A stretch of 47,871 bases of DNA from an uncultured Eubacteriales bacterium (GTDB lineage: Bacteria; Bacillota; Clostridia; Christensenellales; Aristaeellaceae): positions 1 to 47,871 of the forward strand of contig CACWHI010000019.1 of NCBI GenBank assembly GCA_902760595.1, given 5' to 3'. The translations under genes and the position numbers were made by a program. Each line of letters begins with the position of its first letter. The first letter of the stretch is position 1. Of the stretch, positions 8,371 to 17,227 are shown piece by piece. A model generated the notes under the pieces. That model was given only the letters and a program-made list of their open reading frames with translations. It made no database searches and was not told where the DNA came from.

Positions 8371-9651
8371 ATGGAATACCGTTTGGATACACAGTGCGTA
8401 CAGGGCGGCTATACGCCGGGGAACGGCGAGCCGCGGCAGATCCCCATCGTGCAGTCTACCACCTTCAAGTATGAGAGCGGGGCGGAGATGGGTAAGCTGT
8501 TCGACCTGGAGGCGCCGGGCTATTTCTACACCCGCCTGCAGAACCCTACCAATGATTATGTGGCGGCCAAGATCTGCGCGCTGGAGGGCGGTACGGCGGC
8601 CATGCTGACCTCCTCCGGCCAGGCGGCGAACTTCTTCGCCCTGTTCAATATCGCCGGCTGCGGGGACCACATCGTGGCCTCGTCCAGCATCTACGGCGGC
8701 ACCTTCAACCTGATCAGCGTCACCATGGCGAGGATGGGCATCGAAACCACCTTCGTCTCTCCGGACTGCTCGGACGAGGAGCTGAACGCGGCCTTCCGCC
8801 CGAATACCAAGGCGCTGTTCGGCGAGACCATCGCCAATCCGGCCCTGACGGTGCTGGACATCGAGCAGTTCGCCCGCGCCGCCCACGCCCACGGCGTGCC
8901 CCTGATCATGGACAATACCTTCGCCACGCCGGTCAACTGCCGTCCCTTCGAATGGGGCGCGGACATCGTGACGCACTCCACCACCAAGTACATGGACGGA
9001 CACGGCGCGGCGGTCGGCGGCGCCATTGTGGACAGCGGCCGCTTCGACTGGATGGCGCATAAGGAGAAATTCCCCGGCCTGTGCACTCCGGATGAAAGCT
9101 ACCACGGCATCACCTACGCCGAAAAGTTCGGCATGGGCGGCGCGTTCATCACCAAGTGCACCGCGCAGCTGATGCGCGATTTCGGCTCCATCCAGTCCCC
9201 GCAGCACGCCTTTTACTTGAACCTGGGCCTGGAAAGCCTGCACGTGCGCATGCGGCGCCACTGCGAGAACGGCCAGGCGGTCGCCGAATTCCTGCAGGGC
9301 CACCCGAAGGTGGAGCGCGTACACTACTGCGGCCTGCCGGGCGACAAATACCATGACCGGGCGATGAAATACCTGCCCAACGGCTCCTGCGGCGTGGTGA
9401 GCTTCGAGCTGAGCGGCGGCCGCGAGGCGGCGGAGACCTTTATGAACGCCCTGCGCCTGGCCGCCATCGAGACCCATGTGGCGGATGCGCGCACCTGCTG
9501 CCTGAACCCCGCCAGCACCACGCACCGCCAGATGACCGACGAGCAGCTCAAAGCCGCCGGCGTCCCTGCCGGCCTCGTCCGCATGAGCTGCGGACTCGAA
9601 GACAAGGATGACCTGATCGCCGATATCGCGCAGGCGCTGGAGAAGATTTGA
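8371..9651 (+). CDS. metY: O-acetylhomoserine sulfhydrylase (PLP, Cys/Met metabolism)
   Basis: A 426-residue PLP enzyme of the Cys/Met metabolism family, long enough for the O-acetylhomoserine aminocarboxypropyltransferase group. It would convert O-acetylhomoserine and sulfide to homocysteine. The PLP lysine lies in THSTTKYMDGHG; the cofactor-binding region LTSSGQAANFFALFNI and the LIMDNTFATP strand are typical, as is the C-terminal THVADARTCCLNPAST segment. AAGGAG lies 11 nt before the ATG. A homoserine acyltransferase gene follows on the same strand. Methionine gamma-lyase belongs to the same family and is the alternative, but the metA neighbour and E111 in MetA favour sulfhydrylase. Confidence 0.9.
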   Translation: MEYRLDTQCVQGGYTPGNGEPRQIPIVQSTTFKYESGAEMGKLFDLEAPGYFYTRLQNPTNDYVAAKICALEGGTAAMLTSSGQAANFFALFNIAGCGDHIVASSSIYGGTFNLISVTMARMGIETTFVSPDCSDEELNAAFRPNTKALFGETIANPALTVLDIEQFARAAHAHGVPLIMDNTFATPVNCRPFEWGADIVTHSTTKYMDGHGAAVGGAIVDSGRFDWMAHKEKFPGLCTPDESYHGITYAEKFGMGGAFITKCTAQLMRDFGSIQSPQHAFYLNLGLESLHVRMRRHCENGQAVAEFLQGHPKVERVHYCGLPGDKYHDRAMKYLPNGSCGVVSFELSGGREAAETFMNALRLAAIETHVADARTCCLNPASTTHRQMTDEQLKAAGVPAGLVRMSCGLEDKDDLIADIAQALEKI

Positions 9652-9870
9652 GCGAGCGTGGAGGGTGAAGAGTGGAGTTCTGGAGAAAACTCTTCGCCTG
9701 CGGCTCAGAGTTTTTCTGATTGCTTAGGTGCCGCGCGCGATACAGGGAGCTTTGCGCTGCGATGCGCAACAGCCCCATCTAAATCGCGCGAAGCGCCGCA
9801 ACGATCAACCGATCTCTGAGGCGGAAGCCGAAGAGATCGCACCTGAACTCCTCACTCCACTCTCCGCACT
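9652..9870. repeat. Palindromic intergenic element, copy A
   Basis: The spacer between metY and metA begins with purine-rich GTGGAGGGTGAAGAGTGGAG and ends with the near-complement ACTCCTCACTCCACTCTCC. The core has further stems. It shares its outer GGAGTG/CACTCC arms and the ACCTGAACTCCTCACTCC right end with copies at 25755, 27341 and 28711. It starts directly at the metY stop codon. Confidence 0.65.
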
Positions 9871-9900
9871 ATTATTGAATTCGCTTGGAGGCGCAGCTGA

Positions 9901-10833
9901 ATGCCTATCAAGATCCCGAACGATCTCCCGGCGGTGGACGTACTGCACCGCGAGAACATTTTCGTCATGACCCAGGGCCGCGCGGTCAGCCAGGATATCC
10001 GCCCGCTGCACATCCTGCTGGTCAACCTGATGCCCAAGAAGATCCAGACGGAGGTGCAGTTTTCGCGCCTGCTGGGCAATACCGCCCTGCAGATCGAGCT
10101 GGACCTGGCCGCGCCGGCCAGCCACCAGTCGTCGAATACCCCGCCGGAGCACCTGCAGGCCTTTTACAAGCCCTTCGAGGAGGTCATGCGGCACAACTAC
10201 GACGGCTGCATCATCACCGGCGCGCCGGTGGAGCACCTGCCCTTCGAGGAGGTCGATTACTGGCCGGAGCTGTGTGAGCTGATGGACTGGACAAAGAAGC
10301 ACGTCCATTCCACCTTCCATATCTGCTGGGGCGCGCAGGCGGGCCTGTACCACCATTTCGGCATCCCCAAGATCGGCCTGCCGGAGAAGCTGTTCGGCGT
10401 CTACCCGCACAGTGCGGATTACAAGAACAGCATCCTGTTCAGGGGCTTTGACGATACCTTCTACGTCCCGCATTCGCGGCACACCACCGTAAGCCGGGAG
10501 GACGTGGAGGCTGTGCCCGGGCTGCAGGTGCTCGCCTCGTCGCCGGAGGCCGGCGTCTACGCGGTATACGCGAAAAAGCACAAGCAGATCTTTATCACAG
10601 GTCATTCCGAGTACGACGCAGATACCCTGGAGCAGGAATACCGCCGGGACGTGGCCGCGGGCAAGCCCATCGCCGTGCCTGAGCACTATTACCCGGATGA
10701 CGATCCCGCCCGGCCGCCCATCGTCCGCTGGCGCGCCCACGCGAACCTGCTGTTCTGCAACTGGCTCAACTACTTCGTCTACCAGACCACGCCGTACGAT
10801 CTGGCGATGATCCCGGAAGGGCTTGAAACATAA
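9901..10833 (+). CDS. metA: Homoserine O-acetyltransferase (MetA family, Glu111)
   Basis: A 310-residue MetA-fold acyltransferase that activates homoserine for methionine synthesis. Family numbering holds exactly: catalytic Cys142 in [16 protein letters not shown], His235 and Glu237 in [16 protein letters not shown]. Residue 111 is Glu ([13 protein letters not shown]). In characterised MetA proteins Glu111 goes with acetyl-CoA and Gly111 with succinyl-CoA, so acetylation is predicted, matching the metY neighbour. GGAGG lies about 11 nt before the ATG. The two genes are separated by a palindromic element and may be cotranscribed; a strong hairpin ends the unit. Confidence 0.95.
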   Translation: MPIKIPNDLPAVDVLHRENIFVMTQGRAVSQDIRPLHILLVNLMPKKIQTEVQFSRLLGNTALQIELDLAAPASHQSSNTPPEHLQAFYKPFEEVMRHNYDGCIITGAPVEHLPFEEVDYWPELCELMDWTKKHVHSTFHICWGAQAGLYHHFGIPKIGLPEKLFGVYPHSADYKNSILFRGFDDTFYVPHSRHTTVSREDVEAVPGLQVLASSPEAGVYAVYAKKHKQIFITGHSEYDADTLEQEYRRDVAAGKPIAVPEHYYPDDDPARPPIVRWRAHANLLFCNWLNYFVYQTTPYDLAMIPEGLET

Positions 10834-10844
10834 GAATAAACGGA

Positions 10845-10876
10845 GGGGCTGCTGCACGTTGTTGTGCGGCAGCCCC
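10845..10876 (+). terminator. Intrinsic terminator of metA
   Basis: GGGGCTGCTGCAC (10845-10857) pairs with GTGCGGCAGCCCC (10864-10876) around a GTTGTT loop, followed by CTTTGC. It starts 11 nt after the metA stop. Confidence 0.75.
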
Positions 10877-10911
10877 CTTTGCATCAGACGTTTTTCAGAT
10901 CATCCGGATTC

Positions 10912-11063
10912 ATACTAATCTCTGGTAAAACCGCTAAATCTTGCACGTGTCTTTGACGCTTGCTCAGCGTCACCCACCCTCACCGTACCAACGGGTACGC
11001 TTTCGTGCGGTCAAACGCCAAATCCACGCACAATCTTTTAGCATTTTTACCAGATATTAGTAT
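10912..11063. mobile_element. MITE-like palindromic element, copy 1 (152 bp)
   Basis: The element starts ATACTAATCTCTGGTAAAA and ends TTTTACCAGATATTAGTAT, so its ends are inverted repeats. The similarity continues inward, so most of it could fold into one long imperfect hairpin. A 161-bp copy lies at 20547-20707 with nearly the same sequence except a 9-bp longer centre. It has no coding capacity, as expected of a non-autonomous element. No clear target duplication is visible. Confidence 0.75.
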
Positions 11064-11096
11064 CAGGGCCTGATTACGGCATATTCTGCGGCTCCT

Positions 11097-11897
11097 TTAT
11101 TCTCTGGGAGCGTTGGTGAAATCGACGCAGCTGCGGAAGGCGATCCTGTTGCCCGCCGCGTCGCGCCCGACCACTAAAAAGCCGGAGCACAGGATGTCCT
11201 GCACCGGCATCCCGCCGGCGTATTCCCAGCGGGCAGGGGCTTCGTCATCCCTCCACACGCTGGCCGCGGGCACGGTCTCCAGGTGGTACTCGTCCTCCGC
11301 CCAGAAAATGTACTCGTTCACGTAATCCAGCGTGAAGGGCAGGCCTGTGGCTTCCTGGAAATCGAGCGCGTAGTGCCAGAAGGGCTCCGAGTGGTTTTCC
11401 AGATCCAGCGCGACGGACGGATCGAACTCCAGCCAGGGCTCGCCCTCGGCGCGGACGTTTCCCTGTTTGAACCAGCTGGCGGTGTATTTTTCCGGCTCCG
11501 GCAGCAGCAAGTCGGCCGCGGCCGCCTTCACGGCGGGCGGCAGCTTGGCCAGGGCCCGGTGGCGGCGGACGGCCGGCAGGATCACCGCGAAGCAGCACAC
11601 AGCCAGCACCACCAGGATCGCGCAGCTGATCGCGACGGTCACCCAGTGGTTTTTCCGGCGGCGCCGCTTGCTGCCGGCTGGCGGGGCGCTTTCCGTGTTC
11701 TCCGTGCCGCTTTCATGGAGAAAATCACGGTTCAGCGCCTCCGAAAGCCGGCGAAGGGACTCCGTGTCCGGCTGCGTCAGCCCGCGCTCCCAGGACGATA
11801 TGGTGACGCGCGTCACCCCGATAGCGAAGGCCAGCTCCTCCTGCGTCATGCCCGCGGCCTTGCGCGCGGATGCCAGGCTGTCAGAAAAAGCGCTCAT
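11097..11897 (-). CDS. Membrane-anchored XRE-family HTH regulator
   Basis: The 266-residue protein starts with a Cro/C1-type helix-turn-helix (SLASARKAAGMTQEELAFAIGV, TRVTISSWERGLTQPD). A basic RRRRKNHW stretch leads into one transmembrane helix (VTVAISCAILVVLAVCCFAVIL) near residues 85-107, and the C-terminal 160 residues lie outside the membrane or in the cytoplasm depending on topology. An upstream in-frame ATG exists, but GGGAGGAG is correctly spaced only for the ATG at 11897. The C-terminal domain has no motif I recognise; it may sense an envelope signal. The MATE exporter upstream on the same strand, about 80 bp away, is a possible partner or target. Confidence 0.8.
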   Translation of the reverse strand: MSAFSDSLASARKAAGMTQEELAFAIGVTRVTISSWERGLTQPDTESLRRLSEALNRDFLHESGTENTESAPPAGSKRRRRKNHWVTVAISCAILVVLAVCCFAVILPAVRRHRALAKLPPAVKAAAADLLLPEPEKYTASWFKQGNVRAEGEPWLEFDPSVALDLENHSEPFWHYALDFQEATGLPFTLDYVNEYIFWAEDEYHLETVPAASVWRDDEAPARWEYAGGMPVQDILCSGFLVVGRDAAGNRIAFRSCVDFTNAPRE

Positions 11898-11976
11898 GTC
11901 GGTTCGGGCTCCTCCCATTCGCTGATATGCCTATTATAGCCGGAACAAAAGCTGATTTCAAGGACCGGACCGCTGA

Positions 11977-13350
11977 TCACTCTGTGTACAGCGGCGGAAG
12001 CCATCTGCCCCGCAGGTAAAGGATACCGTAGAGAACGAACAGTACCATGTTGTGCGCGATCATGCAGCCCCAGGCGGAAACGAGGCCCAGGCCCAGGAAC
12101 CGGGTGCAGACGAACGTGCCGACAATGCGGACGCCCCACATGCAGCAGACGTTCAGCAGGAGCGGCAGCCGCGTCTGGCCGGCGCCCTGCATCATGCCCT
12201 CGACGACGATCGGCACCCCGTAGAACGGCTCGGACACGGCGACCATCTTTAGGACCGCGGCGCCCAGGCGGATCACCTCCGGGTCCTGCGTGAAGAGCCG
12301 GACCAGCGGCTCGGCGAGCAGGAAGAGAAGGGCGCCCGAGACCAGCATCAGCAGGACCTCGAGCAGCACCAGGGAGTGCCCGAGGCGGCGGAGCCTGCCT
12401 CTGTCCCCGGCCCCGAACGCGTTGCCGGCGAGGGTGGCCGCGGCCGTCTGCATGCCCCAGCCAGGAATGTAAAAGGCAGATTCCACCGTGTTCGCCACTG
12501 TGTGCGCCGCGGTGGAGACCTCGCCCAGGCTGTTGATCATCGCCGCGAAGACCACATAGCCCAGCGACGTCCCGAAGCGCTGGAACATATTCGGCAGCGC
12601 CACGCGGAAGCAGCGCCGGAGGATGGCCTTGTCCGGCCGGAGGGCTTCGCCCCGGGGCGAGATGGTCCGGTGCCGGAAAAGCGCCAGAGCGATCATGACT
12701 CCGCCGGCGGCAAAGGACAGGGCGGAGGCCAGCGCCGCTCCCTGCACGCCCATGCCCAGACCCAGGACGGACAGCTCCAGCCCGAAGATCCGGATCGGCC
12801 CGGAGGGATAGATCAGGAACACGTTCAGCACGATGTTGATAAGGTTGACCGCGATCCCCGCGCGCATCGGGGTCTTCGTATCGCCCGCTGCCCGGAGCAC
12901 CATACCTAAAATGATGGACGCGGAGCGGAAAAGCATGGCGGAGTAGAAGATGCGGAAATAGCCGGCGGTCAGGCCGCGGATCTCCGGGTCCACCTGCATC
13001 CAGACCGGCACTGCGCCGCCCAGCAGCACCGTCAGCGCCGTCAGCAGGACGCCGGCCACGAGCGTCACCGTGACCGACTGCGCCGCGGCGCGGCGGGCCG
13101 TCCGCTCATCACCCGCGCCGATGGACTGGCTGATGATGGCGAGAAAGCCCACGCCGATGGAGGACACCGTCGAGCCCACCAGCCAGTTGACCGTGCCCGT
13201 CGCGCCTACCGCCGCCGTCGCCCGCGTACCCAGTGCGCCTACCATCGCGGTATCGATATACTGTACTGCCGTCTGCATCAGCTGCTCCAGCATGGTCGGC
13301 CAGGCCAGTGTGAAAATCGTAGACAGCATCGAAAGGTCCAATAAACGCAT
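11977..13350 (-). CDS. MATE family multidrug/organic cation exporter
   Basis: A polytopic membrane protein with the twelve-helix MATE layout: LAWPTMLEQLMQTAVQYIDTAMVG at the N-terminus, the mirrored second half beginning VALPNMFQRFGTSLGYVVFA, and the Gly/Ala-rich helices between. MATE proteins export cationic drugs or metabolites with Na+ or H+ exchange. GAGGAG lies 9 nt before the ATG at 13350, so the 457-residue form (MRLLDLSML) is preferred over a start 14 codons upstream. The substrate is unknown. Confidence 0.9.
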   Translation of the reverse strand: MRLLDLSMLSTIFTLAWPTMLEQLMQTAVQYIDTAMVGALGTRATAAVGATGTVNWLVGSTVSSIGVGFLAIISQSIGAGDERTARRAAAQSVTVTLVAGVLLTALTVLLGGAVPVWMQVDPEIRGLTAGYFRIFYSAMLFRSASIILGMVLRAAGDTKTPMRAGIAVNLINIVLNVFLIYPSGPIRIFGLELSVLGLGMGVQGAALASALSFAAGGVMIALALFRHRTISPRGEALRPDKAILRRCFRVALPNMFQRFGTSLGYVVFAAMINSLGEVSTAAHTVANTVESAFYIPGWGMQTAAATLAGNAFGAGDRGRLRRLGHSLVLLEVLLMLVSGALLFLLAEPLVRLFTQDPEVIRLGAAVLKMVAVSEPFYGVPIVVEGMMQGAGQTRLPLLLNVCCMWGVRIVGTFVCTRFLGLGLVSAWGCMIAHNMVLFVLYGILYLRGRWLPPLYTE

Positions 13351-13439
13351 GAACGGCTTCTCCTCTCCCGCGGTGACGCTATCATACACCAAACCGGGCT
13401 TGATGGCAAAGAGAAAGTATCATCGGGGGAAAATTGTCC

Positions 13440-13468
13440 TTCCAATTCATGGCTTTTTGTGTTATACT
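13440..13468 (+). promoter_or_regulatory. Probable murA promoter
   Basis: TATACT at 13463-13468 is preceded 17 bp upstream by a weak TTCCAA -35 (13440-13445). The predicted start lies about 20 nt before the GGGAGG ribosome site of murA. Confidence 0.45.
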
Positions 13469-13495
13469 CACCACGTATTACGTTGGGAGGGCGCC

Positions 13496-14758
13496 ATGGA
13501 CACGTACAAGCTGTTGATTGCCGGCGGGCTGCCGCTGAAGGGCGATGTGGAGGTTTCCGGGGGAAAGAACACCTCGGTCGCGGTCATTCCGGCGGCGCTG
13601 GTCTGCGACGAGCCCTGTGTCATCGAGAACATGCCGGACATCGAGGACGTGCATGTGCTGCGGGATATCCTGCAGCTGCTGGGCGCGAAGGTCAGCTTTG
13701 ACGCGGCGCAGAAGCGGATCACCATCGACCCGCGCGGCGTGAACGACTGCACCGTGCCGTACCGGCAGACGCGCCGCATGCGCGCGTCCTATTACCTGCT
13801 GGGCGCGCTGCTCTCCCGCTTCGGCGAGGCCAATGTGGGCTATCCCGGCGGCTGCGCCATCGGCAACCGGCCCTTCGACCAGCATATCAAGGGCTTCCGT
13901 GCCCTGGGCGCCGAGGTGAACGAGGCCAACGGCATGATCAGCGCCAAGGGTACGCTGCAGGGCGCGGCCGTCTATTTCGACCGGCCCACCGTCGGCGGGA
14001 CCATCAACGTGATGCTGGCCGCCGTGAAGGCGAAGGGCAATACGGTGCTGCTGAACGCCGCCAAGGAGCCGCACGTCGTGGACCTGGCGAACTTCCTGAA
14101 CGCCATGGGCGCGCGCATCAAGGGCGCGGGCACGGACACCATCCGCATCAAGGGCGTGGAGCGCCTGCACGGCGGCACGTACGCCGTCATCCCGGACCAG
14201 ATCGAGACCGGCACCCTGATGATCGCCGCGGCCGCTACCCGGGGCGATGTGACCGTGCACGGCTGCATCCCCACGCATATGGAGTCCCTGACGGCCAAGC
14301 TGCTCGAAATGGGCGTCAGCGTGACCGACGAGGACGACGCCATCCGCGTGCGTCCCATCAGCGCGCACCGCGCCGTGAACATCAAGACCCAGGAATACCC
14401 CGGCTTCCCGACCGACCTGCAGCAGCCCATGAGCGCGCTGCTGTGCATGGCACAGGGAAACTCGCTGATTTATGAGACGATTTTCGAATCGCGCTTCAAG
14501 CACCTGTCTGAGATGCGGCGCATGGGCGCGCATGTGCAGATCATGGAGCAGACCGCGCTCATCGAGGGCGTGCCCGAGCTGCACGGCGCGCCGGTGACCG
14601 TGACCGACCTGCGCGCCGGCGCGGCGCTGGTGGTGGCCGGCCTGATGGCGACCGGTACGACCGAGATCTATGAGCCCGGCCTGATCGAGCGCGGATACGA
14701 GCACCTGGAAGAAAAGCTGCGCAGCCTCGGCGCGCATATCCGCAGGGAACCCGTCTAA
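13496..14758 (+). CDS. murA: UDP-GlcNAc 1-carboxyvinyltransferase MurA
   Basis: This cytoplasmic enzyme adds enolpyruvate from PEP to UDP-GlcNAc, the first committed step of peptidoglycan synthesis. It is 420 residues, the usual length. The N-terminal SGGKNTSVAVIPAALV holds the conserved Lys-Asn pair, Cys120 in YPGGCAIGNRPFDQH is the PEP-reactive and fosfomycin-sensitive cysteine, and DLRAGAALVVAGLMATG closes the fold. The frame is open far upstream, but GGGAGG at 13485-13490 fixes the ATG at 13496. It heads a plus-strand envelope cluster. Confidence 0.95.
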   Translation: MDTYKLLIAGGLPLKGDVEVSGGKNTSVAVIPAALVCDEPCVIENMPDIEDVHVLRDILQLLGAKVSFDAAQKRITIDPRGVNDCTVPYRQTRRMRASYYLLGALLSRFGEANVGYPGGCAIGNRPFDQHIKGFRALGAEVNEANGMISAKGTLQGAAVYFDRPTVGGTINVMLAAVKAKGNTVLLNAAKEPHVVDLANFLNAMGARIKGAGTDTIRIKGVERLHGGTYAVIPDQIETGTLMIAAAATRGDVTVHGCIPTHMESLTAKLLEMGVSVTDEDDAIRVRPISAHRAVNIKTQEYPGFPTDLQQPMSALLCMAQGNSLIYETIFESRFKHLSEMRRMGAHVQIMEQTALIEGVPELHGAPVTVTDLRAGAALVVAGLMATGTTEIYEPGLIERGYEHLEEKLRSLGAHIRREPV

Positions 14759-14785
14759 CGCAGGAAGCACAGGAGGTTTTCTCCG

Positions 14786-15349
14786 TTGTCAGAAAGTATA
14801 CTCAATCCGTTCCTCGTGCTGGAGGTCAGCGAGGACGCGGATCTGGACACCATCAAAGCGGCCTATCACCGGCTGGTGAAGCGCTGGCATCCGGACCAGT
14901 TTTCGGATAGCACCGAGCAGGAGATCGCGCAGACGCACCTGGTGCAGCTGAACCTGGCCTATCAGGAGGCCGTCAAGGCCGCGGAGCGGCGCACGCCGCA
15001 TATCACGCCGGATCTGCCGCTGCCGGAGGCCAAGTCCCTGAGCAGGCGGCTGTACGGGCTCAGGCAGTATGAGTCTGCCCTGCGCCAGCTGGCCCGCACG
15101 CCCGTCAAGGACGCGGAGTATTATTACCTGGAGGGGCAGATCCTGACCGCGCTGCGCCAGTACGGCAACGCGCACCAGGCTTACCGCGTGGCGGTGCAGA
15201 TGGAGCCTAATAACCGGGAGTATCACCGCGCGGCGTTCAACGCGGCGCTGACCTATAAAAAGCATTGCCGCCTGCCGTACCGCATTGCCGACTGGGCAGG
15301 CGACATCTTCCGTCCGCACCGCGGCGGCATCCGGGGCGGGCAGCCGTGA
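14786..15349 (+). CDS. J-domain protein with TPR-like tail
   Basis: The first 65 residues form a J domain: FLVLEVSEDADLDTIKAAYHRLVKRW followed by the essential HPD (residues 35-37) and LNLAYQEA. J domains recruit and activate DnaK. The zinc-finger and C-terminal substrate domains of DnaJ are absent; residues about 85-150 are helical, with ESALRQLAR and GQILTALRQYGNAHQAYRVA resembling tetratricopeptide repeats. The start is TTG with AGGAGG 10 nt upstream. The stop overlaps the GTG start of the next gene, indicating translational coupling with an L,D-transpeptidase and an envelope role. Confidence 0.85.
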   Translation: MSESILNPFLVLEVSEDADLDTIKAAYHRLVKRWHPDQFSDSTEQEIAQTHLVQLNLAYQEAVKAAERRTPHITPDLPLPEAKSLSRRLYGLRQYESALRQLARTPVKDAEYYYLEGQILTALRQYGNAHQAYRVAVQMEPNNREYHRAAFNAALTYKKHCRLPYRIADWAGDIFRPHRGGIRGGQP

Positions 15350-15798
15350 ACATCCTGATCGACAAGGAAAAGCGCGAGCTGACGCTCTGCTCCGACGAGG
15401 GAACGGAGCTGCTGCGCTGCCCTGTGGGCCTGGGCCGCGCTGAAGGACCCAAACGCCGCTCCGGCGACCTGCGCACCCCGGAGGGCGATTATTATGTCTG
15501 CCTGAAGAAGGAAAACGGCAAGTATGGCCCGTCGCTGGGCCTGAGCTATCCCGCCGTCCGGGACGCTGAGCGCGGCGTTGCGGAGGGGATCATCAGCGAA
15601 AAGCTGCTGCCCCTGTTCCGCCGGGCGGAGCAGTCGCGCACCCGTCCGCCGTGGGGCACCGCCCTGGGCGGGGAGATCTATATCCACGCGGGCGGCAGCG
15701 CGGAAAACTGGACCGCGGGCTGTATCGCGCTGGAGCCGGAGGCGATGGACGTCCTCTTCGGCCTGAGCGATATGGGGACGCCGGTCATCATCAGATGA
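15346..15798 (+). CDS. L,D-transpeptidase (YkuD family)
   Basis: A short 150-residue YkuD-domain protein. The core IYIHAGG...WTAGCIALEPEAMDVLF gives the catalytic His and Cys of the family, and the N-terminal KRELTLCSDEGTELLRCPVGLG strand pair is typical. Such enzymes form 3-3 peptidoglycan crosslinks or attach proteins to the wall. The predicted start is the GTG overlapping the upstream stop (GTGA). Longer ORF versions have implausible Arg/Pro-rich N-termini. No signal peptide is seen from this start, which is odd for a wall enzyme and leaves its location open. Confidence 0.8.
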   Translation: MNILIDKEKRELTLCSDEGTELLRCPVGLGRAEGPKRRSGDLRTPEGDYYVCLKKENGKYGPSLGLSYPAVRDAERGVAEGIISEKLLPLFRRAEQSRTRPPWGTALGGEIYIHAGGSAENWTAGCIALEPEAMDVLFGLSDMGTPVIIR

Positions 15799-15807
15799 GG
15801 TAAATCG

Positions 15808-17097
15808 ATGTACAGAAAGCTATGCGCGGCGCTGCTCATCGCGGCGCTGCTGGTCACTTCCGTGCCTCTGGTCACGGCGGACGTGCTGGACCGGGGCGAC
15901 CGCAACGAGCGCGTGCTGCAGCTGAAGCAGCGCATGTATGAGCTGGGGTACTTCACTTCCCAGAAGTTCAGCAACGAGTACAACGGCACGACGGCCGAGC
16001 GCGTGTCCCAGCTGCAGAAGAACAACGGCCTGAAGGCCACAGGTGAGGTGGACGACGAGCTGTGGACGCTGATCTTCTCGGATTACTGCGTCGCCGCGGA
16101 CGGAACGGCCGCCGCGACCATGCCGCCCGCGCCGGCGGCGACCCCCGCGCCTGAGGCGGAGGAGCCGGCCGCGGCCAGGGACGTGTCCGCCCCGCTGGAG
16201 GTGCCCGGCGCGCCGGAGCGGGATGAGAAGGGCTTCCTCACGGAGGATACCGAGTTCGCCGTGCAGGACATGGAAAACGGCTTCTGGGCCTACCTCTCCG
16301 ACACTCTGCAGGTGGTCATCCACCGCAAGCGCGACGCGAAGGAAAAGGTCATCTGGTTCGAGTGCGATATCCGCACGGGCGAGGGCGAGCGCATGACCTC
16401 GCTGGAGTCTGAGGGCAAAAAGTGGCTGGCTCCCCGCGCGATCGCCCGGGCGAACAAGGCCGTGCTGGCCTTCTCGGACGACTTTCACGATTACCGGCAG
16501 TACAATAAGATGGCTGTCGGCATGGTCATCCGCGACGGAAAGATCATTTCCAACAAGACGAAAAAGCCGCGGCAGGGCGGCTTTCCGAAGCTCGAGAACA
16601 TGGCCTATTTCCCGGACGGCACCCTCAAGTGCTACGCCGCGCAGGAGCATACGGCGGAAGAGTTCCTGGAGATGGGCGCCACGGACGTGCTGGCCTTCGG
16701 CCCCATCCTGGTGACGGACGGCCATCTGGGCGAGCACATGAAGGAGACCGAGGCCGAGGCCAAGAAAGAGAATTACTATCACTACCGTGAGCCGCGGATG
16801 GTGCTGGGCATGGTGGAGCCCGGCCATTACATCGTGCTGGATATCACCGGCCGGACCTACAACCGCAAGGCCGCCATCCCCGGCGTTTCCGAGACCAGCA
16901 CCAGCAACGGCGTCTACCTGGACTGGGCCGCGCTCAAAATGCTGGAGCTCGGCGCTACCGAGGCCATGAACCTGGACGGCGGCTGGACCACGTCCCTCTG
17001 CTTCCTGGGAGAGAGCCTGAACATGAAATTCACCAGCTCCCGCAAAACCAAGCACCTGATGAGCTTCGGCGTGTCCGAGCTGACGGCGCAGGACTGA
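15808..17097 (+). CDS. Secreted peptidoglycan-binding phosphodiester glycosidase
   Basis: The 429-residue product starts with a signal peptide (MYRKLCAALLIAALLVTSVPLVTA). Residues about 27-92 are a PG_binding_1 domain (DRNERVLQLKQRMYELGYF, TAERVSQLQKNNGL). After a Pro/Ala linker the rest matches the NAGPA/DUF2233 domain, named for the GlcNAc-1-phosphodiester alpha-N-acetylglucosaminidase; conserved pieces include NRKAAIPGVSE, NGVYLDWAALKMLELGATEAM, the NLDGGWTTSL motif and the terminal HLMSFGVSE. Bacterial members trim phosphodiester-linked sugars, probably in envelope polymers. It begins 9 nt after the transpeptidase stop and is surely cotranscribed with it. Confidence 0.87.
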   Translation: MYRKLCAALLIAALLVTSVPLVTADVLDRGDRNERVLQLKQRMYELGYFTSQKFSNEYNGTTAERVSQLQKNNGLKATGEVDDELWTLIFSDYCVAADGTAAATMPPAPAATPAPEAEEPAAARDVSAPLEVPGAPERDEKGFLTEDTEFAVQDMENGFWAYLSDTLQVVIHRKRDAKEKVIWFECDIRTGEGERMTSLESEGKKWLAPRAIARANKAVLAFSDDFHDYRQYNKMAVGMVIRDGKIISNKTKKPRQGGFPKLENMAYFPDGTLKCYAAQEHTAEEFLEMGATDVLAFGPILVTDGHLGEHMKETEAEAKKENYYHYREPRMVLGMVEPGHYIVLDITGRTYNRKAAIPGVSETSTSNGVYLDWAALKMLELGATEAMNLDGGWTTSLCFLGESLNMKFTSSRKTKHLMSFGVSELTAQD

Positions 17098-17176
17098 TAC
17101 TTCTTATTTCGACAAATCACGGGGATATCGCATAAATGCGCGGCGTCCCCGTTTGCCTGTCCTGGAAAAAAAGAAG

Positions 17177-17210
17177 GCCGGGTGGACGACTACGCGCCAT
17201 TCCACCCGGC
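17177..17210 (-). terminator. Intrinsic terminator of the 57-residue peptide gene
   Basis: GCCGGGTGGA (17177-17186) and TCCACCCGGC (17201-17210) pair perfectly. Read on the minus strand the stem is followed by CTTCTTTTTTTCC, a clear T-run. It ends the small minus-strand gene 18 nt downstream of its stop. Confidence 0.85.
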
Positions 17211-17227
17211 GTCATATTTCTGCGGTA

